DNA of 64,000 nucleotides from 39-52-133 sp035531075 (GCA_035531075.1 DATKTO010000018.1:124001-188000), one strand, 5' to 3'. Positions 1 to 8,096 are shown, counted from the first letter of the stretch. Translations and numbers: made by a program. The notes: generated by a model from the letters alone, not told the origin.

Positions 1-566
1 TCCATGAATGGAATGTGCGCCCGAAAATCCTCCACCGCTGAATCTGCTTCCGAATGAGCAACCATGGACGCGCCCATATCGCCAGTAAATAGAATTTTGC
101 TGACAGGATCGTAAAACTGAAAATTACCTTCGGAGTGCATGAAGTGCGCCGGCACTGCCTTCAATGTGCAATTGCCCAATGAAATATTCATCCCCTGATC
201 GGGTATACCCTGAATACGTCCATCCGTACTTCCAATGGTGCAAAAATGCGGCAGAAATTTGACCCAGAGTTGAGAAATTAATATCTTGCAGTCGGTGCTG
301 ATCAGCCATTTATTCAGAGAGGCGACAATATCCGGATCTGAATGTGAAGCGAGTACATATGCCAACTTCTTGGGCGGGAAAAAATAAGTCATTTCCAGTC
401 GCAGACCGTTGTAGGTCATGTTGCCGCCCGGATCAATAATCGCTCCATGGCCGTTATCTACAATCAAAAACTGGTTGGACTGCACTGCATGATTATCAGA
501 ATCATCCACCAGATCATCAAACATCAGGCACTTATGCGTGCCATTATCAAACAATACAATTGCCAT
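1..566 (-). CDS. Oxygen-binding di-iron protein-like metallo-beta-lactamase fold protein (C-terminus cut by window)
   Basis: The gene reads leftward from the ATG at 566 and runs off the window edge, leaving about 188 codons. The visible part has the layout of the metallo-beta-lactamase fold of ODP/flavodiiron proteins: an early DNGHGAIIDPGG strand-turn (residues 37-48), the first metal motif SHSDPD with H75, D77 and D79, a PAHFMHSEGNF segment with H141 and H144, and an aspartate in FTGDMGAS (D163). Flavodiiron proteins use this site to bind or reduce O2 or NO; the stand-alone ODP version is an oxygen sensor or carrier in some bacteria. No flavodoxin domain can be seen because the end is missing, so a full flavodiiron protein is not excluded. 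It is preceded by an FNR-type promoter, which fits an oxygen-related role. The fold is fairly sure, the exact job is not. Confidence 0.75.
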   Translation of the reverse strand, partial: MAIVLFDNGTHKCLMFDDLVDDSDNHAVQSNQFLIVDNGHGAIIDPGGNMTYNGLRLEMTYFFPPKKLAYVLASHSDPDIVASLNKWLISTDCKILISQLWVKFLPHFCTIGSTDGRIQGIPDQGMNISLGNCTLKAVPAHFMHSEGNFQFYDPVSKILFTGDMGASMVAHSEADSAVEDFRAHIPFM

Positions 567-616
567 TACTTCCCACACTCTCCAAGGTAATACTATTTCA
601 TTCTCAAACAAGAAAC

Positions 617-665
617 CTTTTTAATTGTAGGGTATTAACACAATTTACACTTTGATCCACATCAA
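617..665 (-). promoter_or_regulatory. FNR/ANR-type class II promoter of the di-iron protein gene
   Basis: TTGATCCACATCAA at 652-665 matches the FNR consensus TTGAT-N4-ATCAA perfectly. On the minus strand a TACAAT -10 hexamer lies at 629-624, giving a predicted start near 617. That puts the box centre (658.5) at about -41.5, the standard class II FNR activator position. The transcript would lead into the ATG at 566. Seen in sequence; activation by an FNR-family regulator is inferred. Confidence 0.75.
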
Positions 666-717
666 GCAGCGTTAAGAAATATATCTCCCATAAAAAACTG
701 AGCATAAAGTAACGACG

Positions 718-1551
718 CTACTTGGTCTCTCGTCTGCGAGCGCGGAAATACGAGGTATTTTCATAATAAGTCGCATGCTCATTTTCTGGACTCCATCCCG
801 GCACACCCAGCAACGGTACCGGATTCAGCTCGCGTGGGGAGAGACAATGCACGGGGTCATGCAGATACTCTGCCAGGCGCACATCCAGATAATGTAGCTG
901 CGCTGCCAGGGCCAGGTTAAAAAAATCTTCCGACACATGCAATACCAGCCCTTGCCCGGTCATGCCAACGTAAGGCTGAAGGGTCTTTTCATATAGCCCA
1001 TGTCCGAATATATAGAACCCCATTGCTGAACGCACTTGTTCACGGCGCTGCCAGAACAATTCTTGCCATTGAAAAGTGTGTAGCAATTCAGCCAACTCGG
1101 CATTGGCACACACCACGATCACCCCGGATTCATCCAGCAAGGTTGCCATGTCACGCACTCTTCCGCGCTGGCTCCCGCTCGCATCGGCCCCATGAATCAA
1201 CGCTTGGTAATGGCGCGTATTGATAGCGGCTTTTGCCCTGGGAAAAGTCAGCCATACCAGCGCATTGAACAGGTCATGCCAATTATCAGAACGTGTCTGC
1301 ACCTCACCGCTTAAATAACAGCGCGGCTCATATTGCGCCTCAAATCCCATCCTGCCTGATTCTTGCGGCACAAAGCGCAAATGGTGGCCAAGTTCAACAC
1401 TTATAACAGGTTGGCAGCCCGCAAGCAGCCCGTTGAAATCATGCAAGGTGGGGAATTCGCCAGCTTCCAGGCGGGCAAGCACCGGGTGCAGAGGGACGAG
1501 TAAAGGTGATCGCAGCAGGTCTGCCGGTGCCCATTCATGGGAAATATTCAT
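718..1551 (-). CDS. DUF3025 domain-containing protein
   Basis: A 277-residue protein resembling the DUF3025 family of beta- and gammaproteobacteria, whose function is unknown. It has the conserved core around residues 90-115 (NWHDLFNALVWLTFPRAKAA), a region rich in aromatic residues and histidines, and no signal peptide or membrane segment, so it is probably cytoplasmic. It stands alone on the minus strand between the di-iron protein gene and the divergent PPi-phosphofructokinase gene. An FNR-like box (1565-1578) sits only 14 bases upstream of its start codon, too close for activation with this start but well placed for repression. The family call rests on my recognition of the conserved core. 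Confidence 0.75.
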   Translation of the reverse strand: MNISHEWAPADLLRSPLLVPLHPVLARLEAGEFPTLHDFNGLLAGCQPVISVELGHHLRFVPQESGRMGFEAQYEPRCYLSGEVQTRSDNWHDLFNALVWLTFPRAKAAINTRHYQALIHGADASGSQRGRVRDMATLLDESGVIVVCANAELAELLHTFQWQELFWQRREQVRSAMGFYIFGHGLYEKTLQPYVGMTGQGLVLHVSEDFFNLALAAQLHYLDVRLAEYLHDPVHCLSPRELNPVPLLGVPGWSPENEHATYYENTSYFRARRRETK

Positions 1552-1564
1552 TTATACATTTTAC

Positions 1565-1578
1565 TTGATATAGATCAA
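1565..1578. promoter_or_regulatory. Second FNR-type box in the DUF3025 / PPi-PFK divergent region
   Basis: TTGATATAGATCAA is a perfect match to TTGAT-N4-ATCAA. It lies between the divergent DUF3025 (start 1551) and PPi-PFK (start 1787) genes. Unlike the box at 652-665, no -10 element sits at the exact class II distance. On the plus strand the nearest candidates are TAAATT at 1610-1615 and TAATAT at 1626-1631. The site is clear; the promoter it serves is not. Confidence 0.6.
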
Positions 1579-1786
1579 ATTATATTTCCGGTTTTGCCTT
1601 AAGGTTTCATAAATTGAAAAATGGCGTAATATGCCCCCTGCAACATCTACACTTTTCCAATCTTTGTCCTTATAGAGCACTGCGGAATGTCGATAAGGTG
1701 CCAATGGCGGAATGGAAAATCGTTTTGCTTAACCGAACAACCACGGTTTCGTGGGGACTATCAATTCTTTCAGGGAGTGTAAGAGT

Positions 1787-3046
1787 ATGGCAAAGAAGAA
1801 CGCGTTTTATGCACAGTCCGGTGGCGTAACTGCCGTCATCAACGCATCGGCCTGTGGTTTAATTGAAACCGCACGCAAGCATAAAGACAAAATTGGCAAG
1901 ATCTACGCCGGACGCAACGGCATCATTGGTGCTCTCACCGAAGATTTAATCGACACCGGTAAAGAATCCGCAACCGCCATCGCAGCGCTGCGCCATACAC
2001 CTTCCGGCGCATTTGGCTCCTGCCGCTTCAAACTCAAAAGCCTGACTGAAAATCTTGCACAATATGAACGCCTGATCGAAGTCTTCAAGGCGCACAACAT
2101 CGGTTACTTCTTTTACAATGGTGGCGGCGACTCCGCTGACACCTGCCTGAAAGTGTCGCAACTGGCCGACAAGATGGGCTACCCCATCCAGGCCATCCAT
2201 GTTCCCAAAACAGTGGATAACGACCTGCCTATCACTGACTGCTGCCCTGGCTTTGGCTCAGTTGCAAAATACATTGCGGTATCAACACGCGAAGCGAGCT
2301 TCGACGTGGCTTCCATGGCCAAAACTTCAACCAAGGTATTCGTGCTGGAAGTAATGGGCCGCCATGCCGGCTGGATTGCAGCTGCAGGCGGATTGGCATC
2401 GGATGAGAAGTGCGAAATACCGATCGTCATCCTGTTCCCTGAAATTCCCTTCAACCAGAAAACCTTCCTCGCCAAGGTTGACTCCATGGTGAAGAAACAT
2501 GGCTACTGCACAGTCGTGGTATCAGAAGGCGTGCAGGGCGAAGACGGCAAGTTCCTCGCTGACCAGGGATTGAAAGATGCCTTCGGCCATTCACAGTTGG
2601 GCGGTGCAGCGCCTGTCGTTGCCAATATGATCAAGGCTGCGCTGGGCTATAAATTCCACTGGGCGGTTGCCGATTACCTGCAACGCGCCGCGCGCCATAT
2701 CGCCTCCAAGACCGACGTGGCGCAGGCCTATGCGCTCGGCAAGGCGGCTGTGGATCACGCGCTCAAAGGTGACAATGCTGTGATGCCGACGATTGTTCGT
2801 GTTTCAGACAAGCCTTATAAGTGGAAAATCGGCGTGGCCCAGCTTAAAAATGTGGCCAACGTGGAAAAAATGATGCCCCGTGACTTCATTACCAAAGATG
2901 GTTTTGGCATCACCGAGAAGTGCCGCACCTACCTGACCCCGCTAATCAAGGGCGAAGATTACCCTCCCTACAAGGATGGACTGCCCCAGTATGTGCGGCT
3001 GAAAAATGTGGCTGTCGCAAAAAAGTTGGACAGTTTTAAAATTTGA
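1787..3046 (+). CDS. pfp: Pyrophosphate-dependent 6-phosphofructokinase
   Basis: A 419-residue phosphofructokinase that interconverts fructose 6-phosphate and fructose 1,6-bisphosphate reversibly with PPi. Both PPi-type marker residues are present: the phosphate-donor loop is GGGDS (112-116, with D115 where ATP enzymes carry glycine) and the catalytic motif is PKTVDND (140-146, with K141 where ATP enzymes carry glycine). The sugar-binding MGRHAGW motif follows. The start at 1787 (MAKKNAFYAQSGG) is chosen because AGGGAG at 1772-1777 is a good ribosome-binding site; an upstream in-frame start at 1751 is less likely. It is followed by an intrinsic terminator and then by two pyrophosphatase genes, suggesting a shared role in PPi balance. 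An FNR-like box lies about 210 bases upstream. Confidence 0.95.
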   Translation: MAKKNAFYAQSGGVTAVINASACGLIETARKHKDKIGKIYAGRNGIIGALTEDLIDTGKESATAIAALRHTPSGAFGSCRFKLKSLTENLAQYERLIEVFKAHNIGYFFYNGGGDSADTCLKVSQLADKMGYPIQAIHVPKTVDNDLPITDCCPGFGSVAKYIAVSTREASFDVASMAKTSTKVFVLEVMGRHAGWIAAAGGLASDEKCEIPIVILFPEIPFNQKTFLAKVDSMVKKHGYCTVVVSEGVQGEDGKFLADQGLKDAFGHSQLGGAAPVVANMIKAALGYKFHWAVADYLQRAARHIASKTDVAQAYALGKAAVDHALKGDNAVMPTIVRVSDKPYKWKIGVAQLKNVANVEKMMPRDFITKDGFGITEKCRTYLTPLIKGEDYPPYKDGLPQYVRLKNVAVAKKLDSFKI

Positions 3047-3057
3047 ATCTAGCTATT

Positions 3058-3086
3058 AGGCACTTTTTTTAAAGTGCCTTTTTTTT
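3058..3086 (+). terminator. Intrinsic terminator after PPi-PFK
   Basis: An AGGCACTT / AAGTGCCT stem with a T-rich loop is followed directly by eight thymines. It ends the phosphofructokinase transcript, so the following hppA gene must have its own promoter. Confidence 0.85.
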
Positions 3087-3123
3087 GATTCAGCTTGTAG
3101 CATCGTTTTAGGCATGAGGACGT

Positions 3124-3145
3124 CTGTCCGGTCCTAATCGGACAG
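3124..3145 (+). promoter_or_regulatory. Stem-loop in the hppA leader
   Basis: CTGTCCG (3124-3130) pairs perfectly with CGGACAG (3139-3145) across an 8-base loop, about 30 bases upstream of the hppA start. The hppA ribosome-binding site GGGAG lies downstream at 3162-3166 and is not in the stem. It may stabilise the leader or bind a protein; no function can be assigned. Confidence 0.4.
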
Positions 3146-3173
3146 CTTATATAACAAATTTGGGAGAAAAATT

Positions 3174-5228
3174 ATGTCAGCTGGACTATGGTTCACCCTG
3201 TCGTGCGCGGTTTTGGCACTTCTATATGGAGCAATTACAACCAAGTGGCTTCTCAGCAAATCGACCGGCAACGATCGCATGCGCGAGATTGCCGCAGCGA
3301 TTCAGGAAGGCGCAGGCGCTTACCTGAATCGGCAGTACACGACCATAGGTATGGTCGGCGCAATATTGCTGGTGGTTATTTTCTTTTCTCCCTTGGGCTG
3401 GAAGTCAGCTGCCGGTTTCGCGATTGGTGCGATTCTTTCAGGCTTGACTGGCTACATCGGCATGAACGTGTCGGTACGCGCAAACATCCGCACTGCTGAA
3501 GCAGCCAATGGCGGCCTCAACAACGCGCTAAACGTGGCGTTCAAGGGCGGCGCCATCACCGGCATGCTGGTAGTCGGCTTGGCACTGCTGGGTGTAGCCG
3601 GATATTACGCATTCCTGACTGTCGGCATGCAGATATCCAGCAACGAGGCTATCCATGCCCTGGTCAGCCTGGCATTCGGCGGTTCGCTGATTTCCATCTT
3701 TGCTCGTCTGGGCGGTGGTATTTTCACCAAGGGTGCTGACGTAGGCGCTGACCTGGTCGGTAAAATTGAGCTCAATATCCCTGAAGACGATCCACGCAAT
3801 CCTGCGGTCATAGCGGATAACGTGGGTGATAACGTGGGCGACTGCGCTGGTATGGCCGCTGACCTGTTCGAGACCTACGCGGTGACGATTGTCGCCACCA
3901 TGCTGCTGGGTGGTCTGCTGATCACCGGTGCAGATGAAAAGGCCGTGCTTTACCCGCTGGTACTGGGCGGCTTCTCTATCATAGCTTCCATTGTTGGCAG
4001 CTTCTTCGTCAAGGCTTATGAAGGCGGCAAAATCATGAACGCACTGTATCGCGGCCTGATTGTCGCTGCAGTACTGGCTGCCGTTGGTTTCTATTTCATC
4101 ACCAACAAAATGATGGGCGACGGCGTGATGATAGGCGGCGTGATGATAGGCGGCGTGATGGTGACATCGCTGAAGCTGTACTATGCCTCGCTGATCGGCC
4201 TGGGACTGACCGCCGCGATGGTGCTGATCACCGAGTACTACACCGCAACTGAATATGGCCCGGTGAAACACATCGCACAGGCTTCCACCACCGGTTCCGG
4301 CACGAACGTGATCGCAGGCCTGGGCGTCTCCATGCGTTCGACTGCAGCACCGGTGTTGACCGTGTGTCTGTCGATCTGGGGCTCTTACGAGCTGGCTGGT
4401 CTGTATGGAATCGCGATTGCAGCAACCTCGATGTTGTCGATGACCGGCATTATCGTCGCCATCGATGCCTATGGCCCGATCACCGACAACGCCGGCGGTA
4501 TTGCCGAGATGGCCGGCCTGCCGGAAAACATCCGCAACATCACCGATCCGCTGGATGCTGTGGGCAACACCACAAAGGCAGTTACCAAAGGCTACGCCAT
4601 CGGCTCTGCCGGTCTGGCCGCGCTGGTGCTGTTTGCCGACTACACACACGCCCTGTCCGGCAGCCACCCCAACCTGACCTTCGATCTGTCCAATCACATG
4701 GTGATCATCGGCCTGTTCATCGGCGGTATGGTACCTTACCTGTTCGCTGCGATGAGCATGGAAGCGGTCGGCCGCGCTGCGGGTTCGGTTGTGGTTGAAG
4801 TCCGTCGCCAGTTCAAGGAAATCAAGGGCATCATGGAAGGCAAAGCCAAGCCGGAATACGATACCTGCGTCGACATGCTGACCAAGGCTGCGATCAAGGA
4901 AATGATCGTGCCCTCATTGCTGCCTGTGGCCGTGCCGGTGATAGTCGGTCTGACCCTGGGCGCGCAGGCGCTCGGTGGTGTATTGATCGGCACCATCGTT
5001 ACCGGCCTGTTCGTGGCTATTTCCATGACTACCGGTGGCGGTGCCTGGGATAACGCAAAGAAATATATCGAGCAGGGCAATTTCGGCGGCAAAGGTTCCG
5101 ATGCGCACAAGGCAGCGGTCACCGGCGACACCGTGGGTGATCCGTACAAGGACACCGCAGGCCCTGCCGTGAACCCGCTGATCAAGATTATCAACATCGT
5201 TGCACTGATGATCGTGCCGCTGCTTTAA
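3174..5228 (+). CDS. hppA: K+-independent proton-pumping membrane pyrophosphatase
   Basis: A 684-residue integral membrane H+-translocating pyrophosphatase with about 16 membrane segments. It hydrolyses PPi and pumps protons across the inner membrane. The substrate-site signature DVGADLVGKIE is followed by the acidic DNVGDNVGDCAG motif, and a second acidic site, GDTVGDPYKD, lies near the C-terminus. The subclass marker reads GNTTKAVTKG: lysine and threonine sit where K+-dependent enzymes have alanine and glycine, so this should be the K+-independent H+ pump. The gene follows PPi-PFK and precedes soluble ppa, each with its own terminator or promoter. An in-frame tandem repeat (residues 317-329) inserts two GVMIG units in a loop between membrane segments. 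Confidence 0.97.
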   Translation: MSAGLWFTLSCAVLALLYGAITTKWLLSKSTGNDRMREIAAAIQEGAGAYLNRQYTTIGMVGAILLVVIFFSPLGWKSAAGFAIGAILSGLTGYIGMNVSVRANIRTAEAANGGLNNALNVAFKGGAITGMLVVGLALLGVAGYYAFLTVGMQISSNEAIHALVSLAFGGSLISIFARLGGGIFTKGADVGADLVGKIELNIPEDDPRNPAVIADNVGDNVGDCAGMAADLFETYAVTIVATMLLGGLLITGADEKAVLYPLVLGGFSIIASIVGSFFVKAYEGGKIMNALYRGLIVAAVLAAVGFYFITNKMMGDGVMIGGVMIGGVMVTSLKLYYASLIGLGLTAAMVLITEYYTATEYGPVKHIAQASTTGSGTNVIAGLGVSMRSTAAPVLTVCLSIWGSYELAGLYGIAIAATSMLSMTGIIVAIDAYGPITDNAGGIAEMAGLPENIRNITDPLDAVGNTTKAVTKGYAIGSAGLAALVLFADYTHALSGSHPNLTFDLSNHMVIIGLFIGGMVPYLFAAMSMEAVGRAAGSVVVEVRRQFKEIKGIMEGKAKPEYDTCVDMLTKAAIKEMIVPSLLPVAVPVIVGLTLGAQALGGVLIGTIVTGLFVAISMTTGGGAWDNAKKYIEQGNFGGKGSDAHKAAVTGDTVGDPYKDTAGPAVNPLIKIINIVALMIVPLL
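4122..4160 (+). repeat. In-frame 15-bp tandem repeat inside hppA
   Basis: GGCGTGATGATAGGC occurs at 4122-4136 and 4137-4151, followed by a partial third copy at 4152-4160. The unit keeps the frame and encodes GVMIG-GVMIG-GVM (residues 317-329). Exact nucleotide identity suggests recent slippage. Confidence 0.9.
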
Positions 5229-5248
5229 TCCTCGTTTTATCAGTACCA

Positions 5249-5274
5249 AGGGAGCCGTCAGGCTCCCTTTTTTT
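5249..5274 (+). terminator. Intrinsic terminator after hppA
   Basis: AGGGAGCC (5249-5256) pairs with GGCTCCCT (5261-5268) around a GTCA loop, followed by a run of seven thymines. A strong rho-independent terminator about 20 bases after the hppA stop codon. Confidence 0.93.
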
Positions 5275-5300
5275 ACGCCTTCATCCCCGCAAGTCTGAAA

Positions 5301-5309
5301 TGATATAAT
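5301..5309 (+). promoter_or_regulatory. Extended -10 promoter for ppa
   Basis: TGATATAAT is a consensus extended -10 element (TGnTATAAT). Transcription would start near 5316, about 28 bases before the ppa ATG. No good -35 is visible, which extended -10 promoters tolerate. Confidence 0.65.
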
Positions 5310-5343
5310 TCGGGTTTAGTTAATCCCCTGAAGGCAGTGCAAT

Positions 5344-5892
5344 ATGAGTTTGAACAATGTTCCATCCGGCAAAAATCTACCCGACGACTTCAACGTCATT
5401 ATCGAAATCCCGATGCATGGCGAGCCGGTGAAATACGAAGTAGACAAGGAATCCGGCGCGATCTTCGTCGATCGCTTCATGAATACCGCGATGCACTACC
5501 CCTGCAACTATGGCTACATCCCGCATACTCTGTGCGGCGATGGTGATCCGGTAGACGTGCTGGTAGTCACCCCTGTTCCCCTGCAGACCGGTGTAGTGGT
5601 GCGCTGCCGCCCACTGGGCGTACTCAAAATGGAAGACGAAGGCGGACAGGACGCCAAGCTGATTGCGGTACCAGTGGACAAACTCTCGACACTGTATCGC
5701 AGCATGCAAAGCCATACCGACTTGCCGGAAATCACACTGAAGCAGATTTCCCATTTCTTCGAACATTACAAGGATCTGGAACCAAACAAGTGGGTCAAGA
5801 TCCAAGGCTGGTTCGGCATAGAAGAAGCGCGTGCCGAAATCATGGACTCGGTCGCCAACTATCAGAATGCAGCAGAGAAACCAGCGTTCTAA
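5344..5892 (+). CDS. ppa: Soluble inorganic pyrophosphatase, family I
   Basis: A 182-residue cytoplasmic pyrophosphatase close to the usual 175-180 residues of the bacterial family. It hydrolyses PPi to two phosphates with Mg2+. The family I signature DGDPVDVLV (residues 64-72) carries the metal-binding aspartates, and conserved FVDR and YGYIPHT segments precede it. It has its own extended -10 promoter and lies just after hppA. A soluble PPase would drain the PPi that PPi-PFK and the membrane pump use, so the balance of the three must be regulated; this is inference from the neighbourhood. Confidence 0.97.
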   Translation: MSLNNVPSGKNLPDDFNVIIEIPMHGEPVKYEVDKESGAIFVDRFMNTAMHYPCNYGYIPHTLCGDGDPVDVLVVTPVPLQTGVVVRCRPLGVLKMEDEGGQDAKLIAVPVDKLSTLYRSMQSHTDLPEITLKQISHFFEHYKDLEPNKWVKIQGWFGIEEARAEIMDSVANYQNAAEKPAF

Positions 5893-5930
5893 TGGCAAGA
5901 ATCAGCGTTTTTTTACCCTAAGGAATTGCA

Positions 5931-6782
5931 ATGACTGCTCGAATTATTGATGGCAAAACCATCTCGCAAGAGGTTCGCGCTGAATGGAAACTGCGTGCCG
6001 ATGCGCTGAAAGCGCGCGGCATCACACCCGGACTGGCGGTGATCATTGTGGGTGAAGATCCTGCCTCCAAGGTTTACGTTCGCAACAAGATCAATGCCTG
6101 TGCCGAGCTCGGCATCTATTCCGAACATATTGAGTTGCCCGGCGACACCTCTGAAGCCATGCTTTTGGAACAGATTGCCAAACTCAACGCTGATCCGAAA
6201 ATTCATGGGTTTCTGGTGCAACTGCCGGTACCAAAACACATCGACAGCAACAAGGTGCTGCTGGCAATTTCTCCGAACAAGGACGTGGACGGCTTTCATC
6301 CGATGAATGTGGGCGAACTGGTCACCGGCAATCCCCAGTTTCAGCCCTGCACCCCCTTTGGCGTGATGAAGCTCCTGGAAAAAAGCGGCGTTGAAATCGA
6401 AGGCAAACACGCGGTGGTAGTCGGTCGCAGCAACATTGTCGGCAAGCCGATGGCACTCATGCTGCTGCAGAAAAATGCCACCGTCACCATCTGCACCTCC
6501 AAGACTGTCGACCTCGCCAAGTTCACGCGCGATGCCGATATTCTGGTGGTCGCCACCGGCAAACCGCAGATGATCACCGGCGACATGATCAAGCCCGGCG
6601 CCGCCGTGATCGACGTCGGCATCAACCGCCTGCCCAGCGGCAAGCTGGTAGGCGATGTGGATTTCGACAGCGCCAAAAAGGTTGCAGGCTGGATTACACC
6701 TGTACCTGGCGGCGTTGGGCCGATGACCATCACCATGCTGGTAGCCAGCACGGTGATGGCTGCGGAACGCAGCAGCAAATAA
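5931..6782 (+). CDS. folD: Bifunctional methylenetetrahydrofolate dehydrogenase / cyclohydrolase
   Basis: A 283-residue FolD, the usual family length. It interconverts 5,10-methylene-, methenyl- and 10-formyl-tetrahydrofolate using NADP in the cytoplasm, supplying one-carbon units. Visible family motifs are the substrate site VYVRNKINAC with the catalytic lysine, the VQLPVPKHID segment, the dinucleotide motif VVGRSNIVGKPMA and the C-terminal TPVPGGVGPMT. It starts 38 bases after ppa, with AAGGAAT upstream of the ATG. Confidence 0.97.
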   Translation: MTARIIDGKTISQEVRAEWKLRADALKARGITPGLAVIIVGEDPASKVYVRNKINACAELGIYSEHIELPGDTSEAMLLEQIAKLNADPKIHGFLVQLPVPKHIDSNKVLLAISPNKDVDGFHPMNVGELVTGNPQFQPCTPFGVMKLLEKSGVEIEGKHAVVVGRSNIVGKPMALMLLQKNATVTICTSKTVDLAKFTRDADILVVATGKPQMITGDMIKPGAAVIDVGINRLPSGKLVGDVDFDSAKKVAGWITPVPGGVGPMTITMLVASTVMAAERSSK

Positions 6783-6851
6783 CACGCAAGCAAGCATCAA
6801 AAATTTTTTAACCCGTCCCTTGTTGGGATAAGCACAAAAAAAGGAAACACT

Positions 6852-7190
6852 ATGAGCACGATTACGACAGCATCAGGTTTGCAATATGAGGACATCACTG
6901 TCGGCAGCGGCGCCACAGCCACAGCCGGAAATCTGGTTTCTGTGCATTACACCGGCTGGCTGACTGATGGCAGCAAATTCGATTCAAGCAAAGACAGAAA
7001 TGAGCCTTTCGATTTCAATCTTGGCGCAGGCCAGGTTATCAAAGGATGGGATGAAGGCGTGCAAGGCATGCAGGTTGGCGGCGTGCGCAAGCTCACCATT
7101 CCGGCAGCGCTGGGCTATGGCGCACGCGGTGCAGGCGGCGTGATCCCGCCGAATGCGACGCTGGTGTTTGAAGTGGAATTTCTGGGCTAA
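6852..7190 (+). CDS. FKBP-type peptidyl-prolyl cis-trans isomerase
   Basis: A compact 112-residue single-domain FKBP. It catalyses proline isomerisation and lacks a signal peptide, so it is cytoplasmic. The FKBP core is visible: VSVHYTGWLTDGSKFDSS, then FNLGAGQVIKGWDEGVQGM, the AALGYG loop and the terminal IPPNATLVFEVEFL. AAGGAAA lies just before the ATG. It resembles the short FKBP common next to housekeeping genes in betaproteobacteria; no partner can be deduced here. Confidence 0.93.
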   Translation: MSTITTASGLQYEDITVGSGATATAGNLVSVHYTGWLTDGSKFDSSKDRNEPFDFNLGAGQVIKGWDEGVQGMQVGGVRKLTIPAALGYGARGAGGVIPPNATLVFEVEFLG

Positions 7191-7199
7191 TATTTCCCG

Positions 7200-7223
7200 G
7201 CATCTTGCCGCCCGGCAAGATGC
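7200..7223 (+). terminator. Stem-loop after the FKBP gene (weak terminator)
   Basis: GCATCTTGCC (7200-7209) pairs with GGCAAGATGC (7214-7223) around a four-base loop. The stem is strong but no thymine run follows, so it may be an RNA 3' end or processing site rather than a true rho-independent terminator. Confidence 0.45.
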
Positions 7224-7301
7224 AGATCTGGATTCATGGGGCTGTATTTGTAATAAATTCCATCTACAATCTCACACTAATTTTAATCCGCACCACAATT
7301 T

Positions 7302-8021
7302 ATGTCATTGATTAGAATCATATTTTTACGAGTATCGTTTCTTATCAGCCTGATTTTGAGTGGCTGCGCATCGACTTCTCCCAATACCAATCCGAAAGAC
7401 CCTTATGAGGGTTTCAATCGGAGCATGTATCAGTTCAACGATACGCTGGACAGGGCTGTGCTCAAGCCTGTTGCACAGGGCTATAGAGCTGTAATGCCAG
7501 ATCCGGGGCAAAAGATGGTGCACAATTTCTTCTCCAATATCGATGATATATTCGTCACCGGAAACGACCTGTTACAACTTAAATTTCACCAGGCTGCGTC
7601 TGACTTTACCCGTGTGTGGGTCAACACCATTTTTGGTGTATTTGGGCTGTTTGATGTCGCTCACAAGCTGGAAAAGCACAATGAAGACTTCGGGCAAACA
7701 TTGGGCTATTGGGGGGTCAGCAGCGGGCCTTACCTGGTATTGCCTTTTCTGGGGCCAAGCTCGGTGCGTGACGGAGCAGGTTTGGCAACAGACAGCTATT
7801 TCGGTGTGATTGAGAATCTTGATGACATCCCTGTGCGCAATAGCCTGTGGGTAACCAACAAAGTTAATTTGCGCGCAGAATTACTCGACTCGGAAAAAAT
7901 CATCGAGGGCACTGTAGTGGACCGTTACAGCTTTATCCGTGACGCCTATATGATGCATCGACAAAGCCTGGTATATGACGGCGATCCTCCGCGGGTAAAA
8001 TACGACGATGAGGATGAATAG
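7302..8021 (+). CDS. mlaA: MlaA (VacJ) outer-membrane lipoprotein for lipid asymmetry
   Basis: A 239-residue MlaA/VacJ protein. It removes misplaced phospholipids from the outer leaflet of the outer membrane and passes them to the Mla pathway. A lipoprotein signal (residues 1-22) ends in the lipobox LSGC. The family core follows: NPKDPYEGFNRSMYQFND, the FFSNIDD segment and the GVSSGPYLVLPFLGPSS loop. The remaining mla genes are not in the window, which is common for VacJ-type loci. An intrinsic terminator follows, facing the convergent HNH nuclease gene. Confidence 0.95.
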   Translation: MSLIRIIFLRVSFLISLILSGCASTSPNTNPKDPYEGFNRSMYQFNDTLDRAVLKPVAQGYRAVMPDPGQKMVHNFFSNIDDIFVTGNDLLQLKFHQAASDFTRVWVNTIFGVFGLFDVAHKLEKHNEDFGQTLGYWGVSSGPYLVLPFLGPSSVRDGAGLATDSYFGVIENLDDIPVRNSLWVTNKVNLRAELLDSEKIIEGTVVDRYSFIRDAYMMHRQSLVYDGDPPRVKYDDEDE

Positions 8022-8055
8022 CCCAGGAGTGATAGCCCGAGTCGTTTAAAACGGA

Positions 8056-8096
8056 AAACCAGTTGCCCCTCACGTGTGAGATCAACTGGTTTTTTT
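8056..8096 (+). terminator. Intrinsic terminator after mlaA
   Basis: AAACCAGTTG (8056-8065) pairs with CAACTGGTTT (8083-8092) followed by a thymine run. A second small stem (CTCAC/GTGAG) sits inside the loop. Confidence 0.88.

Noticed and set aside
3528..4697. 389-codon reading frame antisense to hppA
   Set aside because: It lies wholly inside the conserved hppA gene, is histidine/glutamine-rich in an unnatural way and shows no family motif; it is a shadow of the codon pattern.
5913..6800. 295-codon reading frame antisense to folD
   Set aside because: Entirely antisense to the complete folD gene, with no recognisable domain.
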